Positions 9,014 through 17,280 are shown, counted from the first letter of the stretch. The stretch is 18,118 nucleotides of DNA from an uncultured Prevotella sp. (GCA_934254985.1 CAKQMS010000046.1:1-18118); one strand, 5' to 3'. Notes: generated from the sequence alone by a model not told the origin. Made by a program: numbers and translations.

Positions 9014-9617
9014 ATTTGCTTTCTAACATGAAAGGAGTTGTTTTTCCTGCTAATAGGTTTGTATTGAAATCGTTGTCGAGATAAACTCCGCCAAGTACGA
9101 GCTGCATCTTCATAGTTTTTTTAGTAGCCGAATGCAGACCAAAGGAATAGCCATTAGAACTGAAGTAGGCTGAAACCTTGTGGGCGCTTCCGCCATAGAT
9201 GACATTGTAGACCACAGGCATAGGAAAAAGAATGTAGCCTATTACAGGAGTGATTTGGTAGAATCCGATCTTAGCCTTAAGAGTTGCTCCTGAAGCCTGT
9301 GAGAGAGCAGTCTTGACGTCGCCTTCAGGTAAGTCTTTGGCGATGAGCTTAGCAGGGAAGTTGTAGACAACGAGAGTGGTGTCGGCAGCATTTACTTGCC
9401 AATCAATGTCCAAGGTGTCAGTCTTGTCGGTAGCGATGATTGGATTCTGTGATTCGTAAATCAAATCGCCAGAGTAACTGCCACGAATAGAATTCAGACA
9501 TTGGCGAGCCTCTTCGTTTGTTAATCCTGTTTTTCCGCCATCATCATCTAAGCATGATGCGAATAAGAATGCTGAGAAGCAGCATAGTAAAAATGCAAGG
9601 AACTTTGTTTTCTTCAT
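9009..9617 (-). CDS. Small lipoprotein, DUF4840-like
   Basis: A 202-residue lipoprotein: hydrophobic segment 6-20 and lipobox FASC with C22. The residues after the Cys are LDDDGG, and such an acidic run is the surface-export signal of Bacteroidota lipoproteins, so it is probably displayed on the cell surface. An N-terminal helix-like segment (LTNEEARQCLNSIRGSYSGDL) is followed by a beta-rich body. The pattern resembles DUF4840 proteins, but I assign the family from memory and only moderately. Function unknown. It stands alone, with its own terminator. No clear TAnnTTTG box was found upstream; only an AT-rich palindrome is there. Confidence 0.75.
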   Translation of the reverse strand: MKKTKFLAFLLCCFSAFLFASCLDDDGGKTGLTNEEARQCLNSIRGSYSGDLIYESQNPIIATDKTDTLDIDWQVNAADTTLVVYNFPAKLIAKDLPEGDVKTALSQASGATLKAKIGFYQITPVIGYILFPMPVVYNVIYGGSAHKVSAYFSSNGYSFGLHSATKKTMKMQLVLGGVYLDNDFNTNLLAGKTTPFMLESKW

Positions 9618-9647
9618 TGTAGTTAATATTGTGTTTTTATTTTGTCG

Positions 9648-9673
9648 CCTATATTATATATATATAAAATAGG
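9648..9673. promoter_or_regulatory. 26-nt AT-rich near-perfect palindrome
   Basis: The two 13-nt halves begin CCTAT and end ATAGG and match at 12 of 13 positions around a central TATATATA. It lies 31 nt upstream of the DUF4840-like gene and 38 nt past the GT9 stop. It could be an operator for the lipoprotein gene or a weak hairpin at the end of the GT9 transcript; no T run follows on the minus strand, which argues against a simple terminator. Confidence 0.45.
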
Positions 9674-9685
9674 TGTAATTTTGAA

Positions 9686-9729
9686 TCTTTAGATTATCCT
9701 TGTGAGCTCTTTAGATTATCCTTGTGAGC
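9686..9729. repeat. Exact 22-bp tandem duplication at the GT9 stop codon
   Basis: Positions 9686-9707 and 9708-9729 are identical, adjacent 22-nt copies (each begins TCTTTAGATTATCC). The second copy carries the final codons and the TAA stop of the GT9 gene (stop at 9711-9713), so the coding end has been duplicated into the 3' flank. Confidence 0.95.
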
Positions 9730-10766
9730 ACACTCTCTACATGGTTGGCTACGGTTTCGGGCTCAATGGAGTTTAAACAAGCGTAGTCGCCACGAAGGCA
9801 TGGTTTGTTGCCATAGATGCTGCAAGGGCGACAAGGCAAATCAACCTGTACGGTGTCAGCCTCCTTTTGTCCCCAGCCCATGAAACCTGCGAAAGGATGA
9901 GTGGCACCCCAAACGCTAACTACAGGACAACCCACGAGCGATGCCATGTGCATGTTGGAGCTGTCCATAGACACCATCACGTCGAGATGGCTCATCAACG
10001 TAAGCTCGTTGCGCAATCCGCCAAGATTGGCAGAAGCATTGATGCTATTTGGATATTTCTCTACCAAAGAGTTGATGATGTCCATCTCTGAGCGACCGCC
10101 ACCGAAGAAGAATATTCTGCATGAGGGGTGACGGCGACTGATGATGTCGACCACCTGCTCCATCTTCTCGATAGGATAAATCTTTCCTTGGTGTGCAGCA
10201 AACGGCGCTATTCCTATCCATTGCTGGAAAGCCTTTTTTTCGCCTATTGCCTCAGAGAGCAAGCGGAGGTTGCCGCCCTCTTTAGGGAATATAGACGTGA
10301 AGTTTATCTTGACGGGGTAGCCCAATTTAGCAAACACGTCGGCATAGTTTTGGAACGACGTAGGCTGCTGGCGGAACACCTTGTTGTTTTCTGCTATCAG
10401 CTGACGTTTGCCGTCACGATGTTTGTCGATGTGTGCCACTTTGTATCGGTCGATGTTGAATCTCATTCTGAGATAGTCAGACCTGATGACATTGTGAAGG
10501 TCGGCCACAGCAGTGAAATTCTTTGCTGTGAGCCTACGATATAGGGAATTCAATCCCTTAATTCCCTTGTATTCGCCCTTGATGTCGGCTCCCATGAAAC
10601 TAACGTTTGGAGCTAAGTCTTGGAAGAAGGGCTGTGCAGAGGGACGGCTAAGCATGGTGATGCGGACGTGAGGATACTGCTGAGCCAATGAATAAACCAC
10701 AGGCACAGTCATCGCCACATCACCTATTGCAGAGAACCTTATTATGAGAATGTGTTCTGTTTTCAC
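9711..10766 (-). CDS. Glycosyltransferase family 9 (heptosyltransferase-like)
   Basis: A 351-residue GT-B enzyme of family 9, which transfers heptose (or another sugar) from an ADP- or NDP-sugar during LPS/LOS core assembly on the cytosolic face of the inner membrane. The N-terminus ILIIRFSAIGDVAMTVPVV (6-24) is the family signature; the donor-site motif MDSSNMHMASLVGCP is at 267-281, followed by VSVWGATHPFAG. A C-terminal Cys set (C312, C315, C323, C330) resembles one often seen in this family. The start is GTG at 10764-10766, overlapping the DUF4254 stop by 4 nt (GTGA). That start is supported because the signature begins only a few residues later. Sugar specificity is not determined. Confidence 0.92.
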   Translation of the reverse strand: MKTEHILIIRFSAIGDVAMTVPVVYSLAQQYPHVRITMLSRPSAQPFFQDLAPNVSFMGADIKGEYKGIKGLNSLYRRLTAKNFTAVADLHNVIRSDYLRMRFNIDRYKVAHIDKHRDGKRQLIAENNKVFRQQPTSFQNYADVFAKLGYPVKINFTSIFPKEGGNLRLLSEAIGEKKAFQQWIGIAPFAAHQGKIYPIEKMEQVVDIISRRHPSCRIFFFGGGRSEMDIINSLVEKYPNSINASANLGGLRNELTLMSHLDVMVSMDSSNMHMASLVGCPVVSVWGATHPFAGFMGWGQKEADTVQVDLPCRPCSIYGNKPCLRGDYACLNSIEPETVANHVESVLTRII

Positions 10767-11371
10767 TTCTTGTTGTTGTAGAGAACAGGATTAGTAGAAG
10801 GGTCGTTGTACATCTTCATCTGTCGGTACACCTTCATGTATTTTCTGCCGGCAGCAATGTCTTCGAGCAGTTGGTCGATAGCTGTGCCAAGGTCTACCTG
10901 CTGTTCGAGCAGCACGTTGAGCTTAGTCTGGCATTTCTGTCTGTGCTCGTCGCTGGCGTCGGTACGCTCTGCCTGCTCCTTCATGTGGTAAATCTTGAGA
11001 GCAAGAATCGACAAACGGTCGATAGCCCAAGCTGGGCTCTCGGTATTGATACGTGCATCAGGCAACACATTAACGTCGGAATACTTCTGGCGGAAGTAAG
11101 AGTCGATTTGTTCTACCAAGTCAGTACGATCCTGATTGCTGCGGTCGATACGTCTCTTTAGCGCAAGCGCTTCGATAGGGTCGATGTGTGGGTCGCGGAT
11201 GATGTCCTCGAAATGCCACTGCACGGTGTCTATCCAACACTTGAGATACAATCTGTTCTCAATAGAATCTCTTTCATAAGGGTTGTTGATAGGGGTATCG
11301 ATATTATCAGTAACGTGATAATCTCTTATGGCCTGGTTGAAGACCTGATTGCATAGTTCTACAAATGACAT
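10763..11371 (-). CDS. DUF4254 domain-containing protein
   Basis: A 202-residue, largely helical, soluble protein with no signal peptide. Charged helices (for example ALALKRRIDRSNQDRTDLVEQID and LSILALKIYHMKEQAERTDA) and overall length match DUF4254, a Bacteroidota family that I know to be found next to GT9 genes. It overlaps the GT9 start by 4 nt, so the two are co-translated and probably work together in envelope glycan synthesis. Function unknown. Its promoter region carries the 78-nt palindromic repeat. Confidence 0.85.
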   Translation of the reverse strand: MSFVELCNQVFNQAIRDYHVTDNIDTPINNPYERDSIENRLYLKCWIDTVQWHFEDIIRDPHIDPIEALALKRRIDRSNQDRTDLVEQIDSYFRQKYSDVNVLPDARINTESPAWAIDRLSILALKIYHMKEQAERTDASDEHRQKCQTKLNVLLEQQVDLGTAIDQLLEDIAAGRKYMKVYRQMKMYNDPSTNPVLYNNKK

Positions 11372-11428
11372 GATTATTTAGTGTAAAATTAGATTTATAT
11401 TTAAAGGTTTCTACAGTTTTTTAGCTTC

Positions 11429-11460
11429 ACGGCAAAATATTTTTTTTAAAGTATTGCCGT
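11429..11460 (-). promoter_or_regulatory. Leader hairpin upstream of the DUF4254-GT9 operon
   Basis: ACGGCAA (11429-11435) and TTGCCGT (11454-11460) form a perfect 7-bp stem around an 18-nt AT-rich loop. It lies in the predicted 5' untranslated leader, 57 nt upstream of the DUF4254 start codon. This is part of the 366-nt gap 11372-11737, which otherwise holds the palindromic repeat and the two divergent promoters; I see no small gene in it. Confidence 0.45.
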
Positions 11461-11473
11461 ATAGCGCTCTATA

Positions 11474-11551
11474 TTTTGCAAAGATAGTGCAAACGAGTGC
11501 AATGAAAGTTACTTTCAGATTGCCGAGTGCAGCCTATCTTCTGCAAAGATA
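11474..11551 (-). repeat. 78-nt palindromic promoter-bearing repeat, copy 1
   Basis: The unit starts TTTTGCAAAGATA and ends CTGCAAAGATA. Its centre is TGAAAGT-T-ACTTTCA (11503-11517), flanked by GCAA/TTGC and by an outer inverted pair AAGATA-TGCA / TGCA-TATCTT; the direct repeat CGAGTGCA lies on both sides of the centre. A second copy at 18039-18117 matches at 71 of 79 aligned positions. Both copies lie upstream of minus-strand genes, and each holds two minus-strand TATCTTTG boxes (here 11479-11486 and 11544-11551). No transposase or target-site duplication is visible. Confidence 0.9.
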
Positions 11552-11574
11552 AGGAGAAAATATGAAATGACCAA
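11544..11574 (-). promoter_or_regulatory. Promoter of the DUF4254-GT9 operon at the repeat edge
   Basis: Minus strand TTG (11572-11574), 20-nt spacer, TATCTTTG (11544-11551). Transcripts starting here (near 11537) would include the whole palindrome as leader RNA. A second TATCTTTG at 11479-11486 inside the repeat has a poorer -33 region and would give a leader of about 100 nt. Confidence 0.6.
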
Positions 11575-11655
11575 CTAAAAGTATACAAAAAACATATAAA
11601 ACATGCACAAAGGTATGGTGTGTGTGCAAACAAGTGGTCTTTTTTATAGAAATTA

Positions 11656-11687
11656 TTTGCAAATATCAAATAAAATTCGTTCCTTTG
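11656..11687 (+). promoter_or_regulatory. Promoter of acpP-fabF-rnc
   Basis: TTTG (11656-11659), 20-nt spacer, TTCCTTTG (11680-11687), one mismatch from TAnnTTTG. The predicted start is near 11694, about 44 nt before the acpP ATG. The leader is A/T-rich with no purine-rich Shine-Dalgarno, as usual in this phylum. Confidence 0.65.
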
Positions 11688-11737
11688 CAACCGTTTTTTA
11701 ATTAGAATTTTCATTTAACCACTTAAAAATTACAATT

Positions 11738-11974
11738 ATGTCAGAAATTGAAAGCAAAGTAAATGCAATTATCGTTGATAAACTTGGTGTAGAGGCTTCA
11801 GAGGTTAAGCCAGAAGCAAGCTTCACAAACGACCTTGGTGCAGACTCTTTGGATACAGTAGAGCTCATCATGGAATTTGAGAAGGAATTCGGTATCTCTA
11901 TTCCAGACGATAAGGCTGAGACAATCCAGACTGTAGGCGACGCTATCTCTTACATCGAGGCTAACGCTAAGTAA
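11738..11974 (+). CDS. acpP: Acyl carrier protein
   Basis: A 78-residue acidic four-helix protein that carries growing acyl chains in type II fatty-acid synthesis. The phosphopantetheine attachment motif [10 protein letters not shown] places the modified Ser at residue 37. Length and charge are typical of housekeeping ACP. fabF follows after 12 nt, and the pair with rnc forms a conserved cluster in Bacteroidota. Confidence 0.98.
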   Translation: MSEIESKVNAIIVDKLGVEASEVKPEASFTNDLGADSLDTVELIMEFEKEFGISIPDDKAETIQTVGDAISYIEANAK

Positions 11975-11986
11975 TATTACGTCTTG

Positions 11987-13249
11987 ATGGAATTAAAGAG
12001 AGTAGTAGTAACAGGTCTCGGTGCCGTAACTCCGTTAGGAAATTCTCCTGAGGAGACTTGGGAAAGCCTCCTTGCTGGTAAGAGCGGCGCTGCGCCTATT
12101 ACCCATTTTGACGCTTCATTGTTCAAGACACAGTTTGCATGCGAGGTTAAGAACCTTAACATCAATGACTACATTGATCGCAAGGAAGCACGCAAGCTCG
12201 ACCGTTACACTCAGTTGGCAATGATTTCTGCTATGCAGGGTGTAAAGGATTCAGGACTCGATTTAGAGAAAGAAGACTTGAACCGCATTGGAGTTATCTA
12301 TGGTGTGGGAATTGGTGGTATTAAGACTTTCGAGGAAGAGGTTTCGTATTATGGTGCTCACCCTGAGAATGGTCCTAAGTTCAACCCATTCTTCATCCCT
12401 AAGATGATTGCTGACATCGCATCTGGTCAGATCAGCATCCATTTCGGCTTCCATGGTCCTAACTACACAACAACAAGTGCATGTGCTTCTTCAAGCAACG
12501 CTTTGGCTGATGCATTCAACCACATCCGTTTGGGTAAGGCTAATGTAATCGTATCGGGTGGTGCTGAGGCAGCTATCTGTGCATGTGGTGTTGGTGGTTT
12601 CAATGCCATGAAGGCACTTTCTACCCGCAATGATGATCCTGAGCACGCAAGCCGTCCATTCAGCGCAAGCCGCGATGGATTTATTATGGCTGAGGGTGCT
12701 GGATGTATCATCCTTGAGGAACTTGAGCATGCTAAGGCTCGTGGTGCTAAGATCTATGCTGAGATGGTTGGCGAAGGCGAAAGCGCTGACGCTTATCACA
12801 TCACAGCTTCTCACCCAGAGGGACTTGGTGCAAAGCTCGTTATGCAGAATGCACTCGACGATGCAGGCTTGAAGCCAGAAGATATCGACTACATCAATGT
12901 ACACGGTACATCTACACACGTAGGCGACATCTCTGAGGCTAAGGCTATTAAGGACGTGTTCGGTGACGCTGCTTACAAGCTCAACATCAGCTCTACAAAG
13001 AGTATGACAGGTCACCTTCTTGGTGCTGCTGGTGCTGTAGAGGCTATGGTCTGCATCCTTTCTGTAAAGAACGATATTGTACCTCCAACTATCAACCATG
13101 AGGAGGACGACCAGGATCCTGAGATTGACTATAATTTGAACTTTACGTTCAACAAGGCTCAGAAACGTGAGGTGCGTGCAGCATTGAGCAACACCTTCGG
13201 TTTTGGTGGTCATAACGCATGCGTTGTTTTCAAGAAGTATGCTGAATAA
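11987..13249 (+). CDS. fabF: Beta-ketoacyl-ACP synthase II
   Basis: A 420-residue condensing enzyme that elongates acyl-ACP with malonyl-ACP. The catalytic Cys is C166 in TTTSACASSSNA, with H306 in VHGTST, K338 in SSTKSMTGH and H343 in the same motif, the complete Cys-His-His set with its Lys. Length is typical. The ATG at 11987 is preferred over a TTG directly before it at 11984. Its last 11 nt overlap the rnc start, which points to translational coupling. Confidence 0.97.
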   Translation: MELKRVVVTGLGAVTPLGNSPEETWESLLAGKSGAAPITHFDASLFKTQFACEVKNLNINDYIDRKEARKLDRYTQLAMISAMQGVKDSGLDLEKEDLNRIGVIYGVGIGGIKTFEEEVSYYGAHPENGPKFNPFFIPKMIADIASGQISIHFGFHGPNYTTTSACASSSNALADAFNHIRLGKANVIVSGGAEAAICACGVGGFNAMKALSTRNDDPEHASRPFSASRDGFIMAEGAGCIILEELEHAKARGAKIYAEMVGEGESADAYHITASHPEGLGAKLVMQNALDDAGLKPEDIDYINVHGTSTHVGDISEAKAIKDVFGDAAYKLNISSTKSMTGHLLGAAGAVEAMVCILSVKNDIVPPTINHEEDDQDPEIDYNLNFTFNKAQKREVRAALSNTFGFGGHNACVVFKKYAE

Positions 13250-14270
13250 TATCATTGATAGAATAAGGCTCCCTTTCCGTAAGGAGAAGGAGCTTTATTC
13301 TTCTTTATACGACATCATCGGTTTCTATCCACACGACATCAGTTACTATAAGCTTGCTTTGATGCACAAAAGCGTTATGCGACGCAATGCAAAGGGTAAG
13401 CCTGTAAACAATGAGCGACTGGAGTTTCTCGGCGATGCCATTCTCGACGCTATTGTCGGTGATATCGTTTATCAACATTTTCCGGGCAAACGTGAAGGAT
13501 TTCTTACCAACACACGAAGCAAACTCGTACAGAGAGACACTTTGAACAAGCTTGCCCAGGAAATGGGAATCAACCAGCTTATATTAAGCTCGGGCCATAC
13601 GTCGTCACACAACAGTTATATGGGCGGCAACGCATTTGAGGCATTGGTGGGTGCAATATACCTCGACCAGGGCTACAATGCTTGCATGCGCTTTATGAAT
13701 AAGCGCATTTTGGCTCAAATGATAAACATCGACAAGGTTGCCTACAAAGAGGTAAACTTCAAGAGTAAGCTCATAGAATGGAGTCAGAAAAACAAGGTTC
13801 GTCTCAGCTACGAGCAGGTGTTGCAGGAAAAGGACAAGAATGGCAACCCAATCTTTGAGTTCAAGGTTGTGCTCGAAGGTGTAGAGGGCTGCGCAGGTAG
13901 AGGTTTTAGCAAGAAAGAGAGTCAGCAGCTTGCCAGCAAGCTTACGCTCGACAAACTGAAGAAGAAACCACAATTCATCGACGAGGTGTTTGCTGCTAAG
14001 GCTAATCGCACAAAGATGGAGGAGGAACCAGTACAGGCAATTCCTGATACTGAGGTGAAACAGGATTTCTTGATTACTAAGTTGGAACCAGCTACAGAGT
14101 CGCCTGCCACTATTGCAAAGAAAGAGAAACCAACAGAAGCCGTTGCGCCAACAACAAAGAGCGCACAGACTTCTGACGAAGAATTTGATTTGAGCGACAT
14201 ATCTGCAAAGCCACAATCGCGCGAAGACATTATTGCCGCAGCCGAAGAAATGGCTTTTGCTGAAGCTTAA
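13239..14270 (+). CDS. rnc: Ribonuclease III with long C-terminal tail
   Basis: A 343-residue double-stranded RNA endonuclease (rRNA maturation, mRNA and antisense processing). The signature NERLEFLGD is at 58-66, with catalytic E62 and D66; the second motif NAFEALVGAIYLD (131-143) supplies E134. The position equivalent to E. coli Asp114 is Asn131. A double-stranded RNA-binding domain spans about 173-242. Residues about 255-343 form a Lys/Glu/Pro/Thr-rich, probably disordered tail beyond the usual end, finishing EEMAFAEA. I chose the ATG at 13239, inside the end of fabF, because the family N-terminus begins there; an earlier ATG (13203) would add 12 unrelated residues. The tail's last codons are repeated downstream. 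Confidence 0.95.
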   Translation: MLNNIIDRIRLPFRKEKELYSSLYDIIGFYPHDISYYKLALMHKSVMRRNAKGKPVNNERLEFLGDAILDAIVGDIVYQHFPGKREGFLTNTRSKLVQRDTLNKLAQEMGINQLILSSGHTSSHNSYMGGNAFEALVGAIYLDQGYNACMRFMNKRILAQMINIDKVAYKEVNFKSKLIEWSQKNKVRLSYEQVLQEKDKNGNPIFEFKVVLEGVEGCAGRGFSKKESQQLASKLTLDKLKKKPQFIDEVFAAKANRTKMEEEPVQAIPDTEVKQDFLITKLEPATESPATIAKKEKPTEAVAPTTKSAQTSDEEFDLSDISAKPQSREDIIAAAEEMAFAEA

Positions 14271-14331
14271 TAAGCATCGGCTTTTGTTTAAAGCTGAATA
14301 AAAGCATCGGCTTTTGCTGAAGCTGAATAAA
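14252..14331 (+). repeat. Three tandem copies of the rnc 3' end
   Basis: Copies start at 14252, 14279 and 14309, each beginning GGCTTTTG and continuing to an AATAA; the first two end GCATC before the next begins. Copy 1 (27 nt) contains the final codons and TAA of rnc; copy 2 (30 nt) and copy 3 are untranslated. Each copy can form a small GCTTT/AAAGC-type hairpin. Confidence 0.9.
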
Positions 14332-14339
14332 TATAAATG

Positions 14340-14387
14340 AAAAAAGGTAAGAAAGATGAGGATAATCCCCACTTTCCTACCTTTTTT
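14340..14387. terminator. Terminator between rnc and the convergent dma-like operon
   Basis: Arms 14340-14355 and 14372-14387 pair at 15 of 16 positions, with an extra GGAT/ATCC stem inside the loop (14360-14368). An A run on one side and a T run on the other allow termination on both strands. It lies 69 nt after the rnc stop and on the minus strand 68 nt after the dma-like stop. Confidence 0.85.
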
Positions 14388-14422
14388 ACTTTTTTACCTA
14401 TTATTATTGTGCTTTTTCTTTT

Positions 14423-14470
14423 TTACCTTTTTTAGTTTTTTACCCTTTTACCCTTTTACCTTTTTACCTT
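14423..14470 (-). repeat. GGTAAAAN tandem repeats spanning the dma-like stop codon
   Basis: On the minus strand about six units of 8-9 nt (GGTAAAAA, GGTAAAAG, GGTAAAAG, then diverged units) run from inside the last codons past the stop codon (14458-14456). Related GGTAAAAAAG sequence continues to the terminator. The repeats encode the final residues KVKR of the beta-barrel protein. Confidence 0.8.
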
Positions 14471-15844
14471 TCCTTTTATTTCGTATCTAAATCCTATATT
14501 AAGATTAAAGTTGAGCGGTTTTTCTTTGTAGATGGTGTTGAGCGACGAGTTGTCGTCGAAGAAATAGCTCAAACCAGGTTCTGCATAGATGCCGATGTTG
14601 TCGGCAATCTTAAACTGTAAGCCAATGGCAGCATTAGCAGACAGCTGTAATGGGCGTGAGTGGATGTTCTGTTGCTCAGTCTTCTTGACATTGCCTTCTA
14701 TCACGAAGTCTTTGCTCGTTTTGCCATTTACGCATTGTTCGGCAAGAATTCCAGTAGAAGCATAGAGGTCGAAGGCGCCATACGATAAAGCCTTGTATTT
14801 CAGATTTAGCGGAATACCAATGTAGTCGAGATTCTGACTGCCCGAAATGAAGTTCGTAGATGTTCCATCTTTCATGTCAGACGACAAACGAGTGTAGCTA
14901 ACGCCACTCTCGAGGCTTAGCCTGTCAGCGAGAGCATAAGCAATGTTTAAGCCTATGCGCACAGGAAGATGGTGTTTGTATTCAGTCTTCACCTCTTGTC
15001 CCTGGTTGTAGAGACCAATGCCGAGCATCGGACTTCCCTCCCAATCGTAGCCGTCAGAACCAGTAGCAACAATGAGGTCGCCAACTGAACGAGTGTTTAC
15101 CGATGTGCCGGCAAGTCCCGTAGCGCTTGTTCCGATTTGCCATTTCGATGTACGGCTGTTGGCTTTGCGCACATTGTTGAAATCTTCTTTAGCCCAGAGG
15201 TCTTGATAATTCTCGTTGTGGGCAGATTCCTTTTGGCTTTTGGCTTTAGGCTTCTCTTTGCTGGCAGTTTTCTCTTCGTTGGCAGTTGCTGTGGCGATAT
15301 TGTTGTTGCTTGCTGTGCTCTGTGATTCAGCAGTTGCTACGTTTTCAGGAGCGTTGTTTATGCTTTGCCCAACATTTGCCTCTCCATTTGCCTTTCCATT
15401 TACTTCTCCGTTTGCTGCAAGAAGCCTTTGTGTGGTTTTTATAGTATTATCTTCAGTATCTTTGCCGATAGTCGGGTTGTTATCTATATCTAAATCTTTA
15501 TTATCACTAATTGGATTGCTATATTGTTGTTTTGTTACTGTTTTTTGTGATGCGGAATTATCGGCAAGAGTAGGAGTAGTATCATCAGAGCTGTAGAAAT
15601 AAAAACCAACAACGAAAGCCAAGCATGCAGCCACGGCAATACCTACAGCACGCTGAAATCTATGCTGAAAGATGGTTGCGCCATTGGTGGTCTGCTTGTT
15701 GTCACCATTTGCTTCGCCCATGCTCTTAGAATCCATTCCATAAGAGCCCATCCCCTTAGAAATATTATCCCACAAACCCTCAGGAGCATCTATCTCGTAG
15801 TTGCCCATGCGGTCGTGAATATCTTTTTGCCAGTTATTGCTCAT
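14456..15844 (-). CDS. Dma-like dual membrane-spanning anti-sigma factor with beta-barrel
   Basis: A 462-residue fusion with an unusual topology. Residues 1-64 are a soluble anti-sigma-like part (NWQKDIHDRMGNYEIDAPEG... LWDNI). One inner-membrane helix follows (65-84, GIAVAACLAFVVGFYFY) with basic residues on its cytosolic side, then about 145 residues of Asn/Lys/Glu/Thr/Ala-rich, probably disordered tether (86-230). A C-terminal outer-membrane beta-barrel (about 234-456; strands such as LPVRIGLNIAYAL and NLNIGFRYEI) ends the protein. There is no cleavable signal peptide. This matches the Dma family of Bacteroides, which holds a cognate ECF sigma in the cytosol while the barrel sits in the outer membrane. 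I start at ATG 15844, 2 nt after the sigma stop; an in-frame TTG at 15850 overlapping it is the alternative. A tail KGKVKR follows the last strand, where barrels usually end. Confidence 0.85.
   Translation of the reverse strand: MSNNWQKDIHDRMGNYEIDAPEGLWDNISKGMGSYGMDSKSMGEANGDNKQTTNGATIFQHRFQRAVGIAVAACLAFVVGFYFYSSDDTTPTLADNSASQKTVTKQQYSNPISDNKDLDIDNNPTIGKDTEDNTIKTTQRLLAANGEVNGKANGEANVGQSINNAPENVATAESQSTASNNNIATATANEEKTASKEKPKAKSQKESAHNENYQDLWAKEDFNNVRKANSRTSKWQIGTSATGLAGTSVNTRSVGDLIVATGSDGYDWEGSPMLGIGLYNQGQEVKTEYKHHLPVRIGLNIAYALADRLSLESGVSYTRLSSDMKDGTSTNFISGSQNLDYIGIPLNLKYKALSYGAFDLYASTGILAEQCVNGKTSKDFVIEGNVKKTEQQNIHSRPLQLSANAAIGLQFKIADNIGIYAEPGLSYFFDDNSSLNTIYKEKPLNFNLNIGFRYEIKGKVKR
15373..15417 (-). 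repeat. In-frame 12-bp repeats in the periplasmic tether
   Basis: Four 12-bp units inside the dma-like gene encode a four-residue period (ANGE, VNGK, ANGE, ANVG at about 144-159). Because the unit is a multiple of three, copy changes would alter tether length without breaking the frame. Confidence 0.75.
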
Positions 15845-15846
15845 AT

Positions 15847-16425
15847 TCAAATGGTGTTGATGGTTTTATATTGATTGATTTTCTTGGCGAGAATCGCCTT
15901 AGCCTTATGTAGTTGCGAAGCCGAAGTGTTGACCTTTATTCCGAGCAGTTCGGCAATCTCCTTATGGCTTTTATCTTCGATGACATAAAGGTTGAACACC
16001 GCTCGATAGCCATCCGGAAGTTCGCGGATAAACCGATAAATCACATCCGTAGGAATGCCCTCGGTTTCTATCTCGTCGTCAGCAACCTTGTCGTCATAGT
16101 CGGCAATATCAACGAGGGCGGCATTGCAATTCTTGCGTATGAAAGCCAAGGCTTCGTTTAGCGTAATCCTTGCCATCCAGGCTCGAAGCGAGCCTTCTCC
16201 TCGATATTCAAAGGTTTTTATGGAAGAGAATATCTTGATAAAAGACTCCTGTAAGACGTCTTTTGCATCATCGTCGTTGGCAACATATCTGGAGCATAAA
16301 GCCGCGAGATAGCGCACGTGCTGGCGATAGAGCAGCTCTTGAGCCGCTTTATCGCCTTTGTGCACTTTCTGTAGCAACTTTTCTTCTTCTGTTGCCTTCT
16401 TCAACGATTTTTCAAATATTCTCAT
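15847..16425 (-). CDS. ECF-type sigma-70 family sigma factor (Das-like)
   Basis: A 192-residue RNA polymerase sigma factor with the two-domain ECF layout. Region 2 is about 29-97 (LLYRQHVRYLAALCSRYV... DAKDVLQESFIKIF, RAWMARITLNEA), which contacts the -10 region, and region 4 about 128-185 (ELPDGYRAVFNLYVIEDKSH, EIAELLGIKVNTSASQLHKAKAIL), a helix-turn-helix for the -35 region. The linker between them is acidic. It lies 8 nt downstream of the NigD-like gene and directly upstream of the anti-sigma fusion, so it is the expected partner of that protein and may control its own operon. Confidence 0.95.
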   Translation of the reverse strand: MRIFEKSLKKATEEEKLLQKVHKGDKAAQELLYRQHVRYLAALCSRYVANDDDAKDVLQESFIKIFSSIKTFEYRGEGSLRAWMARITLNEALAFIRKNCNAALVDIADYDDKVADDEIETEGIPTDVIYRFIRELPDGYRAVFNLYVIEDKSHKEIAELLGIKVNTSASQLHKAKAILAKKINQYKTINTI

Positions 16426-16433
16426 AAACCTTA

Positions 16434-17162
16434 TTAGTCTATTCTGCTACACATCGGCAGTCTTTCTTCCATGACCTTAGCCTTTGCCGAGTGCATTTTT
16501 AGCGAAACATCCAGCGACTTCTTACCGCTAAACGACTGCCAGTTGAGGCGTAGTTTCACTTTGTCGCCATGATTCTTGTATGGTGAGTTTAGGTCGAAAG
16601 CCACGAGAGCATCTGCATAACGTCCTTGCAAGTCGCCATTGGCATTGTGGCGGAGAGTTAGCTCGTAGACATTGTCCTTGTTGGTTCCTGTCACGAGGTT
16701 TATCTCATGCTTTGAGCCATTTCCCCATATTGTGCGAATGCGGAGAGTGATGTAGCCATCCTCAGCCACGGTAACCCAGTCGCGTACAATCTCTATAGGA
16801 TCGTTGCCAAAAGTCTTGTCGTCGTTTTCGCCAGTAGTGGCAACAGGCAACTTGGTGCGGATGCTGTCAATCCAGTTTACCTTCACATTCTTCACTCCTC
16901 CGTTAGAGCCCGATTCCTCATTGTAGTTTACCAATGCTCTAACAGTCTTTTCACCAAAAGGAGACGACTTTAGGTTTGTTGGCACAAGTGTGGTAACACT
17001 ATCCAGCTGCATATAGAAGCCGTTTGCGCCTTGAGGATAAACGGTGACGAGAGCCGTAGGGCGTCTTACTTCATCATAATCAGAATCTATATCGCAAGAA
17101 GTTAGCGATACTAATGAAGCCATAATGCCCACTACCCAAATATACAAACTAAACTTTTTCAT
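16434..17162 (-). CDS. NigD-like lipoprotein
   Basis: A 242-residue lipoprotein, lipobox LTSC with C23, followed by the acidic run DIDSDYDE that suggests surface export. The body has the NigD N-domain pattern (ALVTVYPQGANGFYMQLDSVTTLVP, then SPFGEKTVRALVNY) and a C-terminal beta-sandwich-like half (about 130-230), matching NigD_N/NigD_C. In B. thetaiotaomicron a NigD protein encoded with the sigma/Dma pair affects outer-membrane vesicle output; by context this one heads the same operon. Biochemical function is unknown. Confidence 0.88.
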   Translation of the reverse strand: MKKFSLYIWVVGIMASLVSLTSCDIDSDYDEVRRPTALVTVYPQGANGFYMQLDSVTTLVPTNLKSSPFGEKTVRALVNYNEESGSNGGVKNVKVNWIDSIRTKLPVATTGENDDKTFGNDPIEIVRDWVTVAEDGYITLRIRTIWGNGSKHEINLVTGTNKDNVYELTLRHNANGDLQGRYADALVAFDLNSPYKNHGDKVKLRLNWQSFSGKKSLDVSLKMHSAKAKVMEERLPMCSRID

Positions 17163-17171
17163 AATTCTTTG

Positions 17172-17216
17172 ATTTTTATGTTCATTCTATCTATTAAATA
17201 GCATGAACATAAAAAT
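17172..17216 (-). promoter_or_regulatory. Perfect 14-bp inverted repeat upstream of the NigD-like operon
   Basis: Arms ATTTTTATGTTCAT (17172-17185) and ATGAACATAAAAAT (17203-17216) pair without a mismatch across a 17-nt spacer that itself holds CTATT/AATAG. The near edge is 9 nt upstream of the NigD-like ATG. No T run follows on the minus strand, so it is not a standard terminator for the methyltransferase gene. It may be an operator or an RNA hairpin that hides the translation start. I found no TAnnTTTG box upstream, which would fit a promoter read by the operon's own ECF sigma. Confidence 0.75.
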
Positions 17217-17280
17217 CTTGCCTCGTAACAACATATTTTTTTTCACAATACAATAATATAGTGCTATTTTTCTACTTCTT